64,000 bases of DNA from NCBI GenBank assembly GCA_031213475.1, contig JARUPZ010000018.1, forward strand, positions 8,320,406 to 8,384,405. The letters run 5' to 3'. This DNA is from Nereocystis luetkeana (Eukaryota > Sar > Phaeophyceae > Laminariales > Laminariaceae). A model generated the notes under the pieces. That model saw only the letters and a program-made list of their open reading frames with translations. It had not been told where the DNA came from and did no database searches. Position numbers and translations under genes: made by a program. This document shows, in pieces, positions 34,246 through 44,809 of this stretch (position 1 is its first letter; the number at the start of each line of letters is the position of its first letter).

Positions 34246-34534
34246 AACCATTGAGCCACAGCAGCAGCAGTAGTAGCGGTAAGGGTAGCAGGCAGGCAGT
34301 ATTATAATAGTACGCAGTGACGAGTATATTAGGTGTGTACACAGACCAGTAGTAGTAAGCATATAGCAGTAACGTAAGTGTAATCGAGTTACGAATATGA
34401 TGGCTGCTGACAAGTATCATCTCTAATAGAGTATGTACTGTAGTGAGATGTAGGAGGGAGCAAAGACAACGCATGGAGTATCACCGTAGACAAAGCATAG
34501 AGGGAAGTAGACACGGAAGGTACTTGTGAAGACC

Positions 34535-34715
34535 CTTATCACACTCTCCCCCCCTCTAAACGGCGGGATCTTTGGGGCGTCGGAACCGTATACGTCCGTA
34601 CGCTGACCTACCCGCTTCGTTCCATTACCTGGGGAACCAGGGAGATGTGTTTTTTAGGTGTGCACGCGCAAGCGTTTCTGTAAAACGTTCGAAGTGAGGT
34701 TCGAATATTGGAGAT
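34535..34715 (-). repeat. SINE-1 tail part, minus strand
   Basis: CACTCTCCCCCCCTCTAAAC, GGCGGGATCTTTGGGGCGTC, ACCCGCTTCGTTCCATTACC and the hairpin remnant TTTCTGTAAAACG. It breaks off at the B-box (GAGGTTCGAATATTGG). Confidence 0.8.
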
Positions 34716-34879
34716 GATACTTGTAAGTAACCATCTGTCGTTACTTGATAATACAGAGTCATCTGGTACCACAGGCAGCCTTGTTTGACGTGTATCGTAT
34801 TGTTGCTGTAATTATTTTAAGTCGCTGACACACGCTACGCGTACACCAGCTCCGAGCTGACACACGCAAACCACATTGC

Positions 34880-35100
34880 TTAAGATCGAACCCGTGACCT
34901 GGACGACGCCAAGTGTGAAGGTGTTACCTACTGAGCTATAGGGGTAAAAGACCGATCGATTACCCAGCCCAAGGTAATCCTTATAACACTCTCCCCCCCT
35001 CTGAACGGCGGGGCCTTTGGGGCGTCGGAACCGTATACATCCGTACGCTGACCCCCCCGCTTCGTTTCATTACCTGGGGATCCAGGGAGATGTGTTTGCC
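34880..35100 (-). repeat. SINE-1, body and head on minus strand, running into a second tail
   Basis: GATCGAACCCGTGACCTGG (B-box reversed), CTACTGAGCTATAGGGGTAA (A-box reversed), the head CAGCCCAAGGTAATCCTTAT, then directly ACACTCTCCCCCCCTCTGAA, the tail of the next unit. The head-to-tail chain is therefore also present in this orientation. It abuts the LINE end. Confidence 0.82.
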
Positions 35101-35270
35101 GGGCGTTATTGATTCAAAATGAAAAAGCTGACATAATTCGTCGAATACCACTAACTTCATCCTACCAATTCTCCTTCCCTGCGTATACTCACTTGAATAC
35201 GCACCACCACCACCATTTACCGAGATATTTTACCTACTATGTATCTATACGCCATGCGTCCTACTCCGCA

Positions 35271-38200
35271 TCTACATTCCACCCCCACGCCATGGGAAGT
35301 AGTCCTCCCTCCTCCTGCCTTCTCCCCCTGGCGGCCTGGCGGTCTCGCAGGGCGAGCTTATATCGGTGCACTCTGCGCGAGATCGTGACCTGGGTGGTCA
35401 CCGATATGACCTGGAAAGTATGCTCCTTACAACCCCCTTTTCTTGCTCAAGATCCCCCGTCCGTTCCCGCGACGATGCTCGCCGCCAGCTGGTCGATGAA
35501 ATCGCTACCTTCCTTCCCGAGGCGTCCAAAGCTTTCCATCGCGAGGGTGACAAGTTTATGGCTGCGCTCGTCGAAGGTCACTTGTCCTGCGCGAGCGTAG
35601 TGGTTGCACTTTCGCGCCTCAGAAGTGGAGGCAGCTGATCTGTCCCGATCAGCGCTGCCAGCCCGCATGTGACCTCGCACTTGGGGGTCTGCATTCGTGA
35701 TGTCGAGGAGTATCGCCTAGGTTTCTGTCGGCGTTGAAGGGCGCTCCGCTCTCCATTTGATGGCGGATGGACAACCGCTTGAAGGTGCGAGACAGCGCGT
35801 GGACTAGCGGCTGATGCTGGTTAACCTGCGCGCCTGCTCGGTGGCATGTGCGCGCGTGACGTGTGGTGGCATCCGTCGCTTCGCAGCAGGGGCACCTCGC
35901 CGCCATGGGTTCCTCCATTCCCAGGAAGCGCCGTCCCATAGACACGAACTCCGAAGCCGGTATGATACGTGCCGCGTCCACAGGCCTTGCACGCAAACAG
36001 GCGACAGCGCCTGGTCCCGATAGCCTCCGTTGCCGATCCTTGGCAAGACTTATAGTTTCGACCCCCCCGAACAAGTCGTTCCGATCCGACGGGCCAGCTA
36101 CCTCGGGGAGCTGGTCCAGAGAAGCAACGTACCGTTGGGACCGTACCCGGTTGATCTGCTGCCCCCAGCTTGTGCTGAGCCTTGTGGGAGCTGATCGTTA
36201 GGGCGTCATGTGCCGGCAGTACCTCCACATCATACCGTTCTGAGCCTCCTTCCTCATTTGCGCGGAACGCCCTGTTCCGCCAGCTTTACGGGATCACGTT
36301 CGCCATTGCCTCGTCCGATACCCCATGGATATCGCGAAGGTCCCTGACGCTGCTCCATATGCGGCGAACGAGGTCTGAATTGGGCAACTCCCTTCGGATT
36401 TTTTCCCCCTATGGACCGGAGAGGTCAGCAAGGACCTCTGGCACCGTCGCCACTAAGCTCCCGATGGACCCTGACAATCTCCTTGATTCAGCCGACGACA
36501 GCCCAAACCCCCCGGTCCCTGTGGAGAGGCTCGCCTGCGCCTTCTGGTGGGGCTGGAGCGTCAACCGGTTCGCCGGGCATCCGTCCGCAAAGAACGGCGA
36601 TTCGTCCGCTGTCCCTGGAAGCTCGAGAAGGCGCTCGAGCATCCACATTGCGCTAGTGTCTGCCCGCTGACACGCGGGTAGTGACAGCTCCGGGTCCATT
36701 ACCCGCTCGATGTAGGAGGTCCGCTGCACCATTGAACTGGTGGCGATGAGGTTCGCCGACTGTTTGTCCGGCATACGCGGCAGGATGCGCGCGAGTTGCT
36801 ATGCTCCCCCACCTCGGACTATCTCCACGGCGCTGTTCACCGCGAATCCATCAGTGCCTATGGGCACGCCAACCACCTTACCCCACTGCCTTCCGCAATG
36901 CGAACACCGATGCCCCTCAGAAGTGCTATCTCTGCCGACGTAGGCACATGCCCTTTTGGAGGCCAAAGCAACCGTCTTACTGGGGTTAATGACAACAATA
37001 CCTATTTCGCACAGCTCTACTCGCTACTCTCACTACTCTCATCGTGTCCGGTGTGATCTCTGACATACCGATGCTGATGTCATCGAGGTAGGCAAATGCC
37101 TCAACACCCCGGGGTTCGAACTCCTCACGGACCCGCTTGAGTATTGGCAGCAGTGGCATGCAGAACAGCGCCGGGCCCATGGCATCCCCTTGCTGCACTC
37201 CTCTGGAACAGACAATTTTACGCCGCTCCCCCGAATCCATCTGAAAGAACGTAGGGGCGGGCCTCTCGCCGTAGCATTCAGCAATGAGCGGCGTGAGCGC
37301 GGGCACGCAAGTGGCCGCCTCGGCAAGCACTGCCGTCCGCTCTACAGTATTGAAGGCGTTGGAACAGTCAGTTAGGATGAGCCAGTTTCTTGCCTCATGG
37401 TGCACCCGGGCGCGTAGAGCTACCTGCTCCACCCCCGCTCGAACCCCTACCCCAAACTGCCTTGCCTCACGATTAATCTCTTCCGGCCGTCGCCGCCACT
37501 ACCGCATCGTCCTAGCTGCGAGAAGTCGTCTCCATGTCATACCTACACATACGGGGCGACATTTTTTCCCCCAAGGCAGTGAGGTTGGACTGCAAGAAGA
37601 GCTGCCAGAATTCCGGCGGGAATGCGCCGGGGTCGTCGAAGATCCGCCTCCAAAGGGCCTCGATGCTAGCTCCAAACTTCTCGCGACCGAAGCCGGTCCT
37701 GATGATCGACTGCAGGTGTGAGAAGCGTAGACCGTCGCTCCCCGCGCCTGAAAACGCATTTCGGGCGTTGATGACGTCGAGGGCCACCTGCGAATCGAAC
37801 TCTTGCTCTGGACGTCAGTTGGGAACACTCCTTTCCTCCAGTTCCGTGGAGCTTGCTGCCACCGCTGCCGCTGCCGACTCGGAGATGGAGGCACGGTCTT
37901 CCCCCGGGAATTTGGCTTTCACCCGCTCCCATGTTACCTCGCCGCCGGGCGCTCGCGCTTCCGCGAGAAGACCGCGTGCTGCCACTGACACCCCGCCCGA
38001 GTGGCGACAGGCTGACGACGCTTTCTCGTACTTAGCCGCGTCTGTGGGTGCGTAGGTTGGGCCCCTGAGCCGTGTCGATGCTCGGCTGGTGTACTCCATC
38101 AACCACGGGAGAATAAGCGTGATGCCACACCACGTTCGACGGACCCGAATATCTCTCGCGTCGCTTCACGCGGCTATCCTGCGAGTGTAGCAGTGCTGGC

Positions 38201-38560
38201 GCTATGTACCACAGCTTGATGGCCCTCAGGAGCGAACTCGGCGTCTCGGAGTGTCTGTTTGGCGGACGCTCTCCGAGGGCGTGGTTCAGGAGACCGAGCA
38301 CGTGGGTGAGAAGCTCGGCGTGGGCAGTAGCTAGCCCCGGCTGCACCTTGACCACGGTGAGGAAACGTTGTAGGAGATGTTCAAGAGAAACATCATCGAG
38401 TGGTCCCGCTACACGCAACAACTGGACCAAATCATGCACAACAACTGGACAGAATCAAACACCTTAACAACGGTGATGAAACGTTGTCGGAGATGCTCGA
38501 GAGAAGCCTCATCGAGTGGCCCTGCTATTCCTAACGAATTCTGGTCCCACGGGTAGCAAA
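35271..38560 (-). mobile_element. Non-LTR retrotransposon (LINE), degraded single copy
   Basis: Read on the minus strand from 38560. An N-terminal part has SSLLRAIKLWYIAPALLHSQ (about 38200). Next comes an RT entry region with SGAGSDGLRFSHLQSIIR (37750-37690) and PPEFWQLFLQSNLTALGEK. The RT palm has LTDCSNAFNTV (37372), SRGVQQGDAMGPALF (37207) and AYLDDISIG with the catalytic YLDD at 37090-37079. A helical connector MPDKQSANLIATSSMVQRTS starts at 36774. A C-terminal zinc finger CPCCEATD..TRHARTCHRA starts at 35894, followed by SIRHQMESGAPFN and HYARAGQVTFDERSHKL, the layout of LINEs with a restriction-like endonuclease. The frame shifts several times (for example between the RT and the connector near 37000-36800, and after 35740) and one stretch is poorly conserved, so it is dead. 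No A-tail or target duplication was identified. Near the N-terminus a block of about 65 bp (AGPLDDVSLEHLLQRF) is duplicated. The LINE class is clear; the clade is not. Confidence 0.88.
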
Positions 38561-38584
38561 GCTCTTCCCTCCGTTCATCGTACT

Positions 38585-38716
<132 letters not shown>

Positions 38717-38722
38717 ATAATA

Positions 38723-38840
38723 CTATTACGGGGGACCATAGTAAATAGGACCGACGGTAGACACAAAAACCTATATATCTCCCCATTTATACTATTAATA
38801 ACAATATTTGGTCCTATTTACAATGGCCCCCCGTAATAAT
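38723..38840. mobile_element. MITE-B copy with TA flanks
   Basis: ATACTA|TTACGGGGGACC at the left and GGCCCCCCGTAA|TAATAC at the right. The core includes ATTTATACTATTAATAACA, in which sister copies read TTTTTACTAACA: another TATTAATA-type insertion. Confidence 0.85.
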
Positions 38841-38968
38841 ACTACCCAGAAACCAATACGACGGTGTGTGAACATAGGGGGATACATGGCTTTTTTTAAT
38901 TCATCGTGGGTTCTAATTAGTACCTGGTGTATATTATATATACGCATATATACTTGGTATATATATAC

Positions 38969-39105
38969 TGTTATAAGGATTACCTTGGGCTGGGTAATCG
39001 ATCGATGTTTTACCCCCATAGCTCAGTAGGCAACACCTTCACATTTGGCGTCGACGGCAGGACGCGAACCTGCACGTGAAATCACAATGGGTTTGGGGGG
39101 GAGAG
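38969..39105 (+). repeat. SINE-1 head with foreign tail (chimeric subfamily)
   Basis: Head TTATAAGGATTACCTTGGGC, A-box TAGCTCAGTAGG, then GGCGTCGACGGCAGGACGCG and AACCTGCACGTGAAATCAC as at 33147, ending GGGGGGGAGAGTG before the next unit. Confidence 0.75.
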
Positions 39106-39755
39106 TGTTACAAGGATTACCTTGGGCTGGGTAATTGATCGGTCTTTCACCCCTATAGCCCAGTAGGTAACACCTTCACATTTGACGTCGTCCCGGTCGC
39201 CCCGGTGGTTCAAGTGGTTAACTTCGAATTCTACTTGTGTTTGAGTCCTGGGTTCGAGCCCCAGGTGGGTTGGACGGGTTCGAGCCCCAGATGGGTCGGA
39301 CATTTGACTTTATTTGCAAAAATAAAAGTAAAAAAAGGATTCAATTGTTGAGAGTGCCTTGCAGCGTGGGTGGGCACAATTCGATGCGAGTCGACGAGGG
39401 AAGAAAAGGCTGAAATCTTCTCGCGATAAAAATGAAGGCACGTACCGTAGCGGGAAGGGGGGAGAAGAGCCTGCTATGCGACTCCGGATCTGAGTTACGA
39501 GTTGGAAGGAGAGAGGGAAGAAGATGTACGAAGACAATACGGTCGTAAATGGGATGAGCAAAAAAAAAAGGTCACGGGTTCGAACCTCACTTCGAACGTT
39601 TCTTTGACAGAAACGCTTGCGCGTGCACACCTAAAAACACGTCTCCCTGGTTCCCCAGGTAATGAAACGAAGCGGGTAGGTCAGCGTACGGACGTACGTA
39701 TACGGTTCCGACGCCCCAAAGATCCCGCCGTTTAGAGGGGGGGAGAGTGTTATAA
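39106..39755 (+). repeat. SINE-1 unit split by a SINE-3 insertion
   Basis: The first part runs from TTACAAGGATTACCTTGGGC to ACATTTGACGTCGTCC (39190). It resumes at 39569 with GGTCACGGGTTCGAACCTCA and runs to GGGGGGGAGAGTG. Uninterrupted units read GTCGTCCAGGTCACGGGTTC at this point, so the insertion site is exact to a base or two. Confidence 0.86.
39191..39568 (+). repeat. SINE-3, full-length copy with A-tail
   Basis: tRNA-like head GGTCGCCCCGGTGGTTCAAG with A-box GGTTCAAGTGG and B-box GGGTTCGAGCCCC. Here an extra copy of the B-box arm follows (GACGGGTTCGAGCCCCAG). The body TTTATTTGCAAAAATAAAAG, CAATTGTTGAGAGTGCC, TCGATGCGAGTCGACGAGG, GATAAAAATGAAGGCACGTA and GATCTGAGTTACGAGTTGG leads to a tail of ten A at 39559-39568. 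The only other long copy is at 45277-45625 (minus). Confidence 0.85.
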
Positions 39756-39918
39756 GGATTACCTTGGGCTGGGTAATCGATCGATCTTTTACCCCCATAG
39801 CTCAGTAGGTAACACCTTCACAATACTATGAATGTTTTCTTCTTTCGGGAAAGTTATGAGTGATCCATGTTGAAGATCATGCTGCACATTGTCGGATGGC
39901 AAGAGAAATAATAATACT
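39756..39918 (+). repeat. SINE-1 head followed by an R3 fragment
   Basis: SINE-1 head to AACACCTTCAC (39822), then R3 from TTTTCTTCTTTCGGGAAAGT to GGCAAGAGAAATAATAATAC. The SINE-1/R3 junction at CACCTTCACA is like the one near 34240 but in the opposite order. Confidence 0.75.
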
Positions 39919-39928
39919 ATAGTATATA

Positions 39929-40052
39929 TGTATGGCCCACCGTAATAGAAGCTGGGTGACCTCAGGACTGCAGCCCCGCTTAGGGGATACACCGTTCTGA
40001 TTGTAAGTAGTTGGTCTCCGTAACGCGACTGCAGCACTACGTAGAAGGGTTT
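39929..40052. mobile_element. MITE-B right-end remnant and a diverged MITE-A copy
   Basis: TATGGCCCACCGTAATAG (39930-39947) is a solo MITE-B end. Then GACCTCAGGACTGCAGCCCC to GCGACTGCAGCACTACGTAG is a decayed MITE-A palindrome. Confidence 0.6.
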
Positions 40053-40067
40053 ATAGCTTGCTACGCA

Positions 40068-40402
40068 CTCTATTGTGAAGGTGTTACCTACTGAGCTATA
40101 GGGGTAAAAGATCGATTTCGTACCCAGCCCAAGGTAATCCTTATAACACTCTCCCCCCCTCTAAACGGCGGGATCTTTGGGGCGTCGGAACCGTATACGT
40201 ACGTCCGTACGCTGACCTACCCGCTTCGTTCCATTATTATCTGGGGAACCAGGGAGATAGATGTGTTTTTCAGGTGTACAGGAGCAAGCGTTTCTGTAAA
40301 AGAAACGTTCGAAGTGAGGTTCAAACCCGTGACCTGGGCGACGTCAAGGGTGTGAAGGTGTTACCTACTGAGCTACCAGTATAGGGGTAAAAGATTTATC
40401 GC
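40068..40402 (-). repeat. SINE-1, one unit plus a head, minus strand
   Basis: ACCTACTGAGCTATAGGGGT and CAGCCCAAGGTAATCC (head of one unit), then the full tail, hairpin and B-box (GTTCAAACCCGTGACC) of the next. The second A-box is split: GAGCTACCAGTATAGGGG, where others read GAGCTATAGGGG, a 6-bp CCAGTA insertion with a duplicated TA. Confidence 0.82.
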
Positions 40403-40546
40403 TCTGTTCCGAAACTTGAGTGCCGTTTTGATTTAATGTTAATATGCAATAGGTCCCTACAATCTGGGGCATAGTGGTATATAATACTCCGTATGCTGTT
40501 GTGGCTCGGTGTGGTGGTAATTTATTATTGGTAGTTATTCTCTCTT

Positions 40547-40642
40547 ATCCCCTTTAGTACCGCAGCCCCGATTTGGGAACAAACCACTCTAATTCCAAGT
40601 GGTTTGTCCCCAAAACGGGGCCGGGGTCCTAAAAGGGTTAGC
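40547..40642. mobile_element. MITE-A copy
   Basis: CCCCTTTAGTACCGCAGCCC at the left and GGGGTCCTAAAAGGGTTA at the right, centre GGGAACAAACCACTC. Confidence 0.82.
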
Positions 40643-40709
40643 AACGACGCACTCGGGACGGTACCCGCGGTTGACAAGGTCGGGCAATTGTTTCACTCAC
40701 TATGTTTCC

Positions 40710-40806
40710 TTAACCCTTTTAGAACCGCAGTCCCGTTTTGGGGACAAACCAGTCAAACTTCGAGTAGTTTGTCCCCAAAACGGGACTGCGGTTCTAAAGG
40801 GGTTAA
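40710..40806. mobile_element. MITE-A copy, near-perfect palindrome
   Basis: TTAACCCTTTTAGAACCGCA at the left and TGCGGTTCTAAAGGGGTTAA at the right; arms of about 40 bp pair almost fully around CAGTCAAACTTCGAG. TTAA flanks both sides. This is one of the best-preserved members. Confidence 0.92.
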
Positions 40807-41060
40807 CAACTAACTGCCTGGTACAACAGATGCTACTGCTGCCGCTGTGATGCTGACTGGTATCATCGTATCACCACACTTTTGGGGCGTGCGTTTTGCT
40901 TGTTCACAATTATGAGTGATCGACGTTTATTATGCTGACAAACAAGGCCAATCACCTGAGCATTTTACACAACCAAGTCTCCACCGTGAAAACATAAATA
41001 CAAGTACTTAATACACGCTATATATGATGTATGCTTCCAAAAAAACTTGCGTGGTACGTA

Positions 41061-41155
41061 GTTAGCCCCTTCAGTACCGCAGTCCCGTTTTGGGGACAAA
41101 CTACTTGAAGTTTGAGTAGTACGTCTCCAAAACAGGACTGCGGTACTATTACTAG
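41061..41155. mobile_element. MITE-A copy
   Basis: TTAGCCCCTTCAGTACCGCA at the left and GGACTGCGGTACTATTACTA at the right, centre GGGGACAAACTACTTGAAG. Confidence 0.83.
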
Positions 41156-41159
41156 TTAG

Positions 41160-41850
41160 TCCCGCCATCAGCAACAGGCTGCAAGTAGTTGAACAGCAGT
41201 AGTTCCGTCGTTCTTACTCATGGCCCCCGTCCAGAACTTTCCAGACATTTTCTCCGATTTTGTTTTTTCGCTCATCGTGGTTGTACATTGCACTCACAAA
41301 AGAGATATTATACTCTTTATAATAATAGGTCGTCGTCTCACCCCTTCCTCGGCACACGCCATACCAGTGTGCTCTCTTTAGCGAGGACGACTCTTAGCCG
41401 CGCCTTATTTAGTTTTTTAAAAAAAAACGGGGACTCACACTGCTGTTCCTCCACCGTTTTTCCTGCTTGCTTTAGGGTGTACAGCAGCAGTTGTTGTGGC
41501 GTGCCGGTACAGTCTCTACTTTCTACTCGCGGTGGAGTGATGTATTGTTCAGAGCGGGCTGGGTCACCACTGCGTGAGCACCCCCTTCTGGGCGTACGTG
41601 ACGCACGCACACGCAAGGGCCTCTTTTTTTGGTCTTCTTCGTGATATTTAGTTTGCCGTCGGAGAATGAGCGGTAGAGCTGTACCGTGCATGCTCCGGTA
41701 CGTCTGGGGGGCGAAAACCGGCCTGACCCGAAATATGTACGGATAGTTACGTGGCATACTTGGTATAAATATTTACTCCAAATAAATGGTCCTTTTCATT
41801 TTGGGGTCCGAGTGGTATCCTCCGATACCGCAGGAGCACTAACAATGACA
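41160..41850. other. No gene recognised
   Basis: Open frames on both strands (41189-41644 plus, 41338-41757 minus) have no recognisable domain and no clear splice sites. No named repeat was identified either. Confidence 0.4.
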
Positions 41851-41856
41851 CTACTA

Positions 41857-42181
41857 TCACGGGGGACTATATTAATAGGACCTACGGTACCCACAAAAAA
41901 CTAAATATTTCCTTATTTTTACTATTACGGGGGGCCATAGTTAATAGGACCTCTGATAAAAATAAAAACCTATATATTTAACCGTTTTTACTATTACGGG
42001 GGACCATAGTTAACAGGACCTATGGTACACATAAAAACCTACCAGGTATATGTTTAACCATTTTTACCAACAATATTTGGTCCTGTTAACTATGGTCGCC
42101 CGTAATAACAATATTTGGTCCTATTAACTATGGCCCCCCGTAATAACAGGATTTGGTCCTATTTACAATGGCTCCCCGTAA
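41857..42181. mobile_element. Three MITE-B copies nested inside one another
   Basis: Three left ends follow one another (starts at 41857, 41935, 41994) and three right ends follow in reverse order (ends at 42105, 42143, 42181). The inner copy 41994-42105 is whole. The middle copy is 41935-42143 with the inner one removed, and the outer copy is 41857-42181. Each insertion sits at the same TA of the core (TTTTTAC-TA-ACAATATTT), giving TA duplications at all three levels. The inner copy carries an extra CCAGGTA in its core. Confidence 0.93.
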
Positions 42182-42631
42182 TAGTGTACGTAGTATATCT
42201 TCCATCACTCTGAACCAACAAACATCCCACGCTCCCTTTCTTGAAGGCTCCCCCCCCCCCTACTATTGTAACGCCTCCCTCCCTTCCTCCTTTGCCAAAA
42301 CCCTCGTGTACCGTTCATTTACCCTTTACTCCTCGTCAGTGTTCCGCCCCCCCCCCACGTCATCGGCACCAGCAGCAGCACTATTAATAATTTATACCTC
42401 AGTGTCTTCCCTCTTATATATGTATCCATATGGTGCTTACGTTTCCTTCCCAAGTGGGCTAGTGTCATGGTACTGCTTAGGATGAGGCTGAATGCCCGGT
42501 GATTTCCTGGGTTCAGGTAATGGGATCGTATTTGTGGTGCTTGGGAGGTGCACCCTAGACGGAAAACCAGGGGGTTTCCCAGAGAGGCGCGAGGCTTGCT
42601 CTCGGTCTCCACGAATCCAGAAAAATAAATA

Positions 42632-42980
42632 AATAGACAAGCTGAAAGTTGGCACGGATGGGAGGTAGACTTGGTGCATGGGTTTCCTTTTGTTTCCGAG
42701 GTTTTCTTCTTTCGGGAAAGTTATCAGTGATCCATGTTGAAGATCATGCTGCACATTGTCGGATGGCAAGAGAAATAATAATAAACGTAATGAGAAGGGA
42801 GGAGCAAGGACAGAGAATGGAGTAGACAAGCCGAAAGTTGGCACAGAAGGGAGATAGACTTGGTGCGTGGGTTTCCTTTTGTTTCCGAGGTTTTCTTCTT
42901 TCGGTGAAGTTATGAGTGATCAATGTTGTTGAAGATGATGCTGCACATTGTCGGGTGGCAAAGGAAATAATCATAAATCT
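42632..42980 (+). repeat. R3 repeat, two tandem units
   Basis: Units at about 42636-42787 and 42825-42977. Each runs AGACAAGC(T/C)GAAAGTTGGC, GGTTTCCTTTTGTTTCCGAG, TCTTCTTTCGG, ATGATGCTGCACATTGTCGG or CATGCTGCACATTG, and ends in AAATAATAATAA-like sequence. Period about 190 bp. Confidence 0.8.
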
Positions 42981-43084
42981 GCTCTTCTTTTATCTCTTGA
43001 AGCAAACAACACACAGCGAGTGCCAACGAGTGCCTGCTCCATAGGCAAACCTGTCCAGGGATACAAAGTGTCCCGACCTTGATC

Positions 43085-43182
43085 TTAACCCCTTTAGAAC
43101 CGCAGTCCCGTTTTGGGGACAAACTACTTGAAGTTTGGGTGGTTTGTCCCCAAAACGGGACTGCGGTTCTAAAAGGGTTAAC
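43085..43182. mobile_element. MITE-A copy with TTAA on both sides
   Basis: TTAACCCCTTTAGAACCGCA at the left and TGCGGTTCTAAAAGGGTTAA at the right; the arms are nearly perfect around ACTTGAAGTTTGGG. Confidence 0.92.
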
Positions 43183-43580
43183 AGGTTGCGTCGACGGGAC
43201 ATCGTACGAGTACGTACATCAAGTACAATGCCGCGGCTTTCTGTTATTTCGTCACGTTTTTGGTCGAGCTTTTAAGTCGGCACGATTTAACGACAAGCAA
43301 ATAACCGGTAGGTGCCGTGAGCCGCCAACCAGACGCCAGCATGCCGGCTGGCGAACCCAGCTGGTGGCGAGTCAGTCGACTTGTCGACTCAAGTCGCAGG
43401 CGAGGCGAGCGAGGCTAGCCAAACCGGTCCTGTCCCCGACCTAGAGGGCGCCGCCCAAAGAAGGAAAATGTGGATATCCCGCATTCAATAATCCTTCCTG
43501 CAAGTAAGTATGGAAACCCAGGAAGTCGGATGGGTGGCCCCTCCAGGAAACGGCTACTGACTGTAACTATTGGTCCGACT

Positions 43581-43697
43581 GTTACGGGGGGGGATATTAA
43601 ATAGGACCTACGATACACACACAAAAACCTACCAGGTATATATTTCGCTATTTTTACTAAAAAAAAATGGTCCTATTTACTATGATCCCCTGTAACA
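43581..43697. mobile_element. MITE-B copy carrying the CCAGGTA insertion
   Basis: GTTACGGGGGGGGATATTAA at the left and ACTATGATCCCCTGTAACA at the right. The core reads AAAACCTACCAGGTATATAT where most copies read AAAACCTATATAT. Confidence 0.85.
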
Positions 43698-43723
43698 ATA
43701 TCTACTGCTGTAGTCGGCGAGTC

Positions 43724-43816
43724 AGCCCTTGTAGGACTGCAGTCCCGTTTTGGGGACAAACCAGCCAAATTCCAAGTAAGTTGTCCCCAAACGGAACTGC
43801 GGTTCTAAAAGGGTCA
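43724..43816. mobile_element. MITE-A copy
   Basis: CCCTTGTAGGACTGCAGTCC at the left and GGAACTGCGGTTCTAAAAGG at the right, centre ACAAACCAGCCAAATTCC. Confidence 0.85.
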
Positions 43817-44126
43817 AGTCAAGGCGTGCCGACTCGCAGCCACAGTTTTTTTTTTTTTTTCGTGTATTGACACTCGCGCATGCTTGTCGTCGGATGGACG
43901 GTACATCAAATATAAAAGGATATCATGGTAGTAGAGTACGTGTGTGTTTGATCGATCCACCTCATAGGTAAAAGCTTAAATGGCTTATTTTTATTTATTT
44001 TCCTACGTACGTTCTTGTTTTCTCTTTTTCTTGGATTTGCCGCGCACTACCTATTTTTCGTCCGCCCCCCGCTCCTCCCCCGCGCCCCCCCCCCGCCCCT
44101 CGTTGCTTTATTTGCGCGTGAGGCTT

Positions 44127-44188
44127 TTAGTTCCGCGTGAACGACTGCAAGTGCATCGGATGCCCCTGCTCTTCAAAGTTCTCCACGT
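44127..44188 (-). CDS. Possible terminal exon of an unknown gene
   Basis: Minus strand: a pyrimidine-rich acceptor region ending GACATCGCAG, then AC plus 19 codons (VENFEEQGHPMHLQSFTRN) and TAA. An AATAAA polyadenylation-type word follows 15 bases later (44112-44107). The peptide looks like normal protein and not a repeat, but no upstream exon was found and the piece is too short to identify. It may be a chance match. Confidence 0.25.
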
Positions 44189-44774
44189 CTGCGATGTCGT
44201 CGGGCCGAGAAAGTCAAGATGGTGCGCTTCTTTTCGGTGCTCCTTTACCCCCGTCCCTCCTCTCCCCCCCCCAAGGCACTTTGTCTGCGCGATCTAGAAA
44301 GCTGCAAGATGTTGTCAACGTAAAATATACACACCAGGTGCTTGGTATGAAAAAATCGTATTTACGTGTGTACCAGGTATAGCAGACACACGCTGAGTTC
44401 CAAAGTTTCAGGTTTTGCTCCCCAAAAATAAGAGATGTATGTGCGTACGTCAATATCCTGCATGAGGTCATTCGAAGCCCGTAATGATACTAGTTATACG
44501 TAGTACCCGCCGTCGGAGTGTATAACCAGTATCATTACTGCTGCTGTGACTAGTATCAAAAATGTGACACACAGCTTGCAAAATATGAAAGTTTCGACGA
44601 AATCCTCGATCTCACACAGCAGTTTTTTGTTTTCTTCATTTTGTTTTTTTAGAAGAAACGAAACGTCGACGTTGTATAGGTTCAAGGATTATCTCCTTAC
44701 TGCAATACTGCTGGAACAACGCAGAGGGAAGGTCGAAGTCTGGGGTGGGTGTGAACGTCACTAGCGTATCACCG

Positions 44775-44806
<32 letters not shown>
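44775..44806. repeat. (CT)n microsatellite
   Basis: About 14 CT units followed by short CA runs. Confidence 0.93.

Positions 44807-44809
<3 letters not shown>

Noticed and set aside
35109-38055. Plus-strand frames opposite the LINE
   Set aside because: Shadows of the minus-strand reverse transcriptase; no recognisable content of their own.
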